Origin: Paenibacillus spongiae
Lineage (GTDB): Bacteria; Bacillota; Bacilli; Paenibacillales; Paenibacillaceae
Length of the DNA stretch: 64,000 nt
Reading direction: 5' to 3'
NCBI RefSeq assembly: GCF_024734895.1
Contig: NZ_CP091430.1
Coordinates: 2,870,501 to 2,934,500 of the forward strand
The first letter of the stretch is position 1. Each line of letters starts with the position of its first letter. Below the pieces are notes generated by a model that was not told the origin of the DNA, ran no database searches, and saw only the letters and a program-made list of their open reading frames with translations. Positions 60,956-64,000 of the stretch are shown piece after piece. Made by a program: the position numbers and the translations under genes.

Positions 60956-61972
60956 TTACGATATGTCAGGTTTTGGGAAATGTAAATTTTTAATAGATCG
61001 ACGCATAATTAGACTGGTTTCCATCTTAAGTGTTATAGGATCGGTTGAAGCTGTGACAGCGTTTATGCGATTCAATAAATTGTTGCAGATTGCGCGTCCT
61101 ATCGTTTCTTTTGGTTTTTGAATGGAGGAGAGCCCCATTTGATTCAGCCATGCGCTATCATCATGGGCAATGATGCTTATCTGATCGGGAATTTTTAGAT
61201 TCAGTGATTTACAAACCTTCAGTACGTCCAGAGTAATTCGATTATCATTGGCGATAACTGCAGTGGGACGATTTTCGACAAATGTGCGGGAAATAATGTC
61301 TATTGCATCAGCGTGGGAAGGAATCGTCAAAATATTATTTTTCCCGACTTGTAACCCGTTATCTGTAAAAGCTTGCGTATATCCGTCCAATTTGATGACA
61401 TTTCCTTCTCCTTGAACGCTAATAATATTGACATGTCCATTATTTATCAAATAGTTTGTTGCCAAATAGGATCCGTTATAGTCATCGATAATGACAGAAT
61501 CCAAAGCCTCATACTGTCGGTGGAAAGCTTGCAGAATTATAATGTTTTGGCGAATCAATGCATCGATATATTTTAAATTCGATTTTGATTTTTGTGGTTT
61601 AACGGGAATTAGAATAATTCCATCCACTCTTGAAGATGAAAGTAATTCCAAACAATTGCGTTCCTGCTCTAAGCTTCTGTCACTATAAGTAACAATAAGT
61701 CGGTAGTCTAATTTTCTTAATTCCATTTCAATGTATTTGGCGATATCTGAATAGAATGTGTTATCTATGTTAGATATGATCAAACCAATCGTTTTGCTTC
61801 TATTATTTCGTAAACTTCTGGCTAACAGATTTGGGGTATAGCCTAGTTTATGAGCGGCCTCCAACACTTTAAGCTTCGTATCATTGCTGATGTATCCCTT
61901 GCCTTGAAAAGTGCGTGATACGGAGGAGACAGAAACATTGGCCATTTTTGCTACATCCAGGCTGGTGACCAT
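60956..61972 (-). CDS. LacI-family transcriptional regulator (tandem paralogue)
   Basis: A 338-residue regulator with the head VTSLDVAKMANVSVSSVSRTFQGKGYIS and the hinge AAHKLGYTPNLLARSLRNNRSKTIGLI. Segments such as LLSSSRVDGII and YIDALIRQNIIILQ align with those of the downstream regulator, so the two arose by duplication. GGAGGT precedes ATG 61972. The upstream region has three LacI-like operators and the promoter of the divergent sugar locus, so self-control and control of that locus are likely. Confidence 0.9.
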   Translation of the reverse strand: MVTSLDVAKMANVSVSSVSRTFQGKGYISNDTKLKVLEAAHKLGYTPNLLARSLRNNRSKTIGLIISNIDNTFYSDIAKYIEMELRKLDYRLIVTYSDRSLEQERNCLELLSSSRVDGIILIPVKPQKSKSNLKYIDALIRQNIIILQAFHRQYEALDSVIIDDYNGSYLATNYLINNGHVNIISVQGEGNVIKLDGYTQAFTDNGLQVGKNNILTIPSHADAIDIISRTFVENRPTAVIANDNRITLDVLKVCKSLNLKIPDQISIIAHDDSAWLNQMGLSSIQKPKETIGRAICNNLLNRINAVTASTDPITLKMETSLIMRRSIKNLHFPKPDIS

Positions 61973-61994
61973 TAATTACCTCCTGCAGAAAATG

Positions 61995-62008
61995 TGATAA
62001 CGTAATCA
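61995..62008. promoter_or_regulatory. LacI-type operator 1
   Basis: TGATAACGTAATCA is a near-palindrome with central CG, 22 bases upstream of the divergent LacI gene, fitting autoregulation. Confidence 0.6.
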
Positions 62009-62104
62009 GAATAATTATAGCAGGGAGCTTATAGCATATACAAGTGTTTAAGGCTGTGAAGGTTAAGTTGATGAAGTACTGCTTGTTGAGAGTCTAAAAA
62101 ACCG

Positions 62105-62132
62105 TTGACAATCCAAATGACTTTAATATAAT
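62105..62132 (+). promoter_or_regulatory. promoter of the decayed sugar-uptake/glycosidase operon
   Basis: TTGACA (62105-62110), a 16-base spacer and TATAAT (62127-62132) form a perfect consensus promoter, followed ten bases later by a LacI-type operator. Confidence 0.8.
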
Positions 62133-62141
62133 AAAGTCATG

Positions 62142-62155
62142 TGACAACGTCATTC
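62142..62155. promoter_or_regulatory. LacI-type operator 2
   Basis: TGACAACGTCATTC, with the central AACGT of the other two sites, lies just downstream of the -10 box where a bound repressor would block initiation. Confidence 0.6.
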
Positions 62156-62240
62156 ATATTAATTCATGAATTTAGTCTCTTAGTTCGATGAAATTTGCTT
62201 AATTCATTGGAACTAAGCAGATTTAATATTGAAATAATAA

Positions 62241-62254
62241 TGATAACGTTGTCT
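62241..62254. promoter_or_regulatory. LacI-type operator 3
   Basis: TGATAACGTTGTCT matches operator 1 in the first nine bases. It lies about 100 bases downstream of operator 2, and looping between sites is possible. Confidence 0.55.
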
Positions 62255-62295
62255 TTGTCATATGTAATTAAAAATCATTTACTGGAGGTCTTTTT

Positions 62296-62739
62296 TTAAA
62301 ACATTTTCAACTCAAAAAAGTGTGGGTATTGTTGGCGTTGACTGTATTGTTGATTGTATCCGCTTGCAGCAGTAATGGGGGGGAATCGGCATCGAACAGT
62401 GATAACGCACAAAAAACCACTGCTCCAGACAATGAACCAGCACCTACCGAGGCACTGTTGAACCGATGCATATTCCGGAAAATTACACGATAAAGCTGAA
62501 TACGCTTGCAACATCCAACCAATTGCCAGATGTAGGTTATTTTATCGAGCAAGATATGCCGCCATGGGTAGAGAACGGGAAAATTGATGGATTTAACTCC
62601 TCTTTACAAGGATGGAAAAATAGAAAAAAAGTTGGACCAAATAGCTTTTAATATTAATGGTTCATTCGCTGGAAACAGTGCTTGCAACGAAGTGGTAAGT
62701 CTGTTTTACAATAAGGGTATAGCTCGGATTGGAATTTGA
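62296..62739 (+). pseudogene. decayed sugar-binding lipoprotein gene
   Basis: GGAGGT (62284-62289) is intact, but the expected start is TTA (62296), probably a mutated TTG. A signal peptide and lipobox follow (VWVLLALTVLLIVSACSSN). After a stop in this frame, reading resumes in other frames with LATSNQLPDVGYFIEQDMPP and DLTPLYKDGKIEKKLDQIAF, both typical for family-1 sugar-binding proteins. Several shifts and loss of most of the gene show that it is dead. Confidence 0.8.
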
Positions 62740-62741
62740 TT

Positions 62742-62843
62742 ATGTCCGCTTCAACAGTGATGATCCTTCCGGTTATTGTTATTTTCGCAATAGGTTAAAA
62801 GTATTTTGTTGAAGGAATCAGTTTGACTGGAATAAAAGATTAA
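62742..62843 (+). pseudogene. C-terminal remnant of a sugar ABC permease
   Basis: The last 33 codons read MSASTVMILPVIVIFAIG, a TAA in place of an expected Gln, then KYFVEGISLTGIKD and TAA. This is the typical C terminus of MalG-type permeases. Directly after the truncated binding-protein remnant it marks a large deletion that removed the middle of the importer operon. Confidence 0.75.
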
Positions 62844-62858
62844 AGAGGAGGATTCTGA

Positions 62859-64000
62859 TTGACTGACAACATAGCTGACCATATTCCCAAGGATTCCATC
62901 ATTACATTGGAGAACGCGTTTATTTCTATAGCATTATCAAGATCAGGATGTCTTCAATTTATTGAAAACCGCCTTTCAACGGAGATTTATTCGATTGTGG
63001 ATGATCAATTTATCATTAAGACAGATCATGGAATGTTCACTAATAGTAACGGCATCCTCATAGATACACAATACTCATCGGGTGAGGCTTCATTTATTTT
63101 TACCTATCCCCCTTTATTTGAATTGACCTTAGTCTATAAACTTGGAATACATTCGCAATATGTGGAGAGAAATCTTTCCCTTAAAAACCTGCATGCTGGT
63201 CTACACCTGTTTGGGGTTGAGTTAGGCCGGACGACGTTTGAGCAGGGCCCGCAGGAATCGATCAAATACGATACCTTTTGGAATGCACCGACGGTTCAAT
63301 TTTTAAGATGGGAAAAAGGGGGGGTGTTCTCTGGTATAGAAAATCCTTTCTTCGAAGTGAACATAGACGAGGATACCCATATTTTTTCCTTTGAACCATC
63401 ATTAGTTTTAGCAGAGAATGAGGCCTATTGTAGTGAGCCGCAATTTATTGGGGTTTACCGGCGAAGTTTCGACTATATTATGAATCATGATTTCGCCAAT
63501 GCTTCTGAAAACAAGAAGAAATGTTATCCGCGATTTCGCAATCCTTCAGGACATATTCCGATAGATCTAAATGAAATCAAGGCGATGCGGCATTTTGCCT
63601 CAGACTTTTTGGAAGTTAAGAGCGAGCAATTCTTGTTTATTTTATATTGCTATTGGTTTCCTCTTCCGCAATTGCCTGTCAATGAAGAGCAGGAAAATTT
63701 ATACTACAAGGTCATTGATCAGTTTAAAGAGCTTGGCGGTGACATGATTATTTTTACGCCCCTCGCGCAAGCGAAATTGCCAACTGCAAGCCCGGAGAGC
63801 TTTTTCGAGCTTGCCCCGAAGGATTCGGCGGCTGAACGAATCATGAATTACACAAGAGATAAGGGGCTCAAATTTGGCTTCTATATGGGAGTTGCTGCTA
63901 ATAACGCAGCCTTTTGCAACAGTTCGGTAACGACCTATTCTGAACAATATCCAGAATGGAAAAAGATTGATATAGAAGGGAAGCAATCCAAAGAAAATTG
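62859..64000 (+). CDS. N-terminal part of a large, possibly glycoside-hydrolase-like protein (cut by the window end)
   Basis: A frame of at least 380 codons runs to the window end from TTG 62859, which follows AGAGGAGG (62844-62851). The first 250 or so residues are strand-rich (FTYPPLFELTLVYKLGI, LFGVELGRTTFEQG), as in beta-sandwich supradomains of alpha-galactosidase-like enzymes. From about residue 275 helix/strand alternation begins (LYYKVIDQFKELGGDMIIFT, YTRDKGLKFGFYMGV), which suggests the start of a TIM barrel. No signal peptide is present. It lies behind the LacI-controlled promoter and the remnants of a sugar importer, so a glycosidase is likely, but no family is assigned. Confidence 0.65.
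   Translation, partial: MTDNIADHIPKDSIITLENAFISIALSRSGCLQFIENRLSTEIYSIVDDQFIIKTDHGMFTNSNGILIDTQYSSGEASFIFTYPPLFELTLVYKLGIHSQYVERNLSLKNLHAGLHLFGVELGRTTFEQGPQESIKYDTFWNAPTVQFLRWEKGGVFSGIENPFFEVNIDEDTHIFSFEPSLVLAENEAYCSEPQFIGVYRRSFDYIMNHDFANASENKKKCYPRFRNPSGHIPIDLNEIKAMRHFASDFLEVKSEQFLFILYCYWFPLPQLPVNEEQENLYYKVIDQFKELGGDMIIFTPLAQAKLPTASPESFFELAPKDSAAERIMNYTRDKGLKFGFYMGVAANNAAFCNSSVTTYSEQYPEWKKIDIEGKQSKEN

Noticed and set aside
1..64000. rRNA, tRNA, prophage or complete insertion sequence
   Set aside because: No tRNA-like cloverleaf with CCA-type end, no rRNA segment, and no transposase, integrase or phage structural gene was seen.

Overview
The window looks like chromosomal DNA of a Paenibacillus-type Bacillota (inference). 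Ribosome binding sites are strong AGGAGG-like sequences, starts are a mix of ATG, GTG and TTG, and transporters are of the lipoprotein type. Family content also fits: AzlCD, a DUF1836 protein, a DUF420 protein, an ABC-F protein, many GNAT and Nudix proteins, and cohesin/dockerin-bearing secreted enzymes. No rRNA or tRNA gene was seen. Most of the window is of moderate to high GC, but from about 59.8 kb to the end it is clearly richer in A+T.

Layout. 0-5.6 kb: a sugar-type solute-binding lipoprotein followed by two related glycoside-hydrolase-like TIM-barrel proteins, one cytoplasmic and one secreted. The secreted one has two inserted beta-sandwich modules, a cohesin and a dockerin. 5.7-9.9 kb: a membrane hydrolase-like protein, a class A penicillin-binding protein and a frameshifted GH26-like gene. 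10-18.3 kb: a dense one-strand run of six GNAT acetyltransferases, two Nudix hydrolases, a MazG-like pyrophosphohydrolase, two P-loop kinases and a nucleotidyltransferase. 18.4-25.8 kb: an MFS exporter, a divergent HPr kinase paralogue, a secreted propeller-like protein and a PhyH oxygenase/AraC pair. 25.8-28 kb: an ABC-F protein behind an attenuator-like leader. 28.3-30.8 kb: a divergent DUF1836/CNNM pair whose two promoters carry the same operator. 31-33 kb: cell-wall-type secreted proteins, including a VanW protein. 33.2-39.3 kb: a purine-nucleoside uptake and phosphorolysis operon that also holds a sulfite-oxidase-like molybdoenzyme. 39.6-45.4 kb: a VTT membrane protein, a TetR/P450 pair, a DUF420 protein and an ABC-2 exporter. 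47.5-57 kb: two divergent operons that look like one catabolic locus (PhyH oxygenase, amidohydrolase/deacetylase and esterase on one side; DeoR regulator, ABC importer without ATPase and DgaE-like PLP lyase on the other). 57.3-64 kb: AzlCD, gene remnants (GNAT, GH32, a collapsed sugar importer), two tandem LacI regulators and the start of a large, possibly glycosidase gene.

The most unusual structure is a pair of non-coding arrays at about 16.11-16.35 kb and 46.00-46.23 kb. Each has a conserved leader of about 55 bases followed by four 21-base imperfect hairpins spaced 51-52 bases apart, with unrelated 30-31 base sequences between them. One hairpin carries a compensatory base change, which favours a structured RNA. 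No cas genes lie nearby. Other points of interest are the domain insertions in the secreted glycosidase, the shared operator of the DUF1836/CNNM promoters, the ABC-F leader, the PhyH/amidohydrolase/PLP locus and several repeat families and decayed genes.
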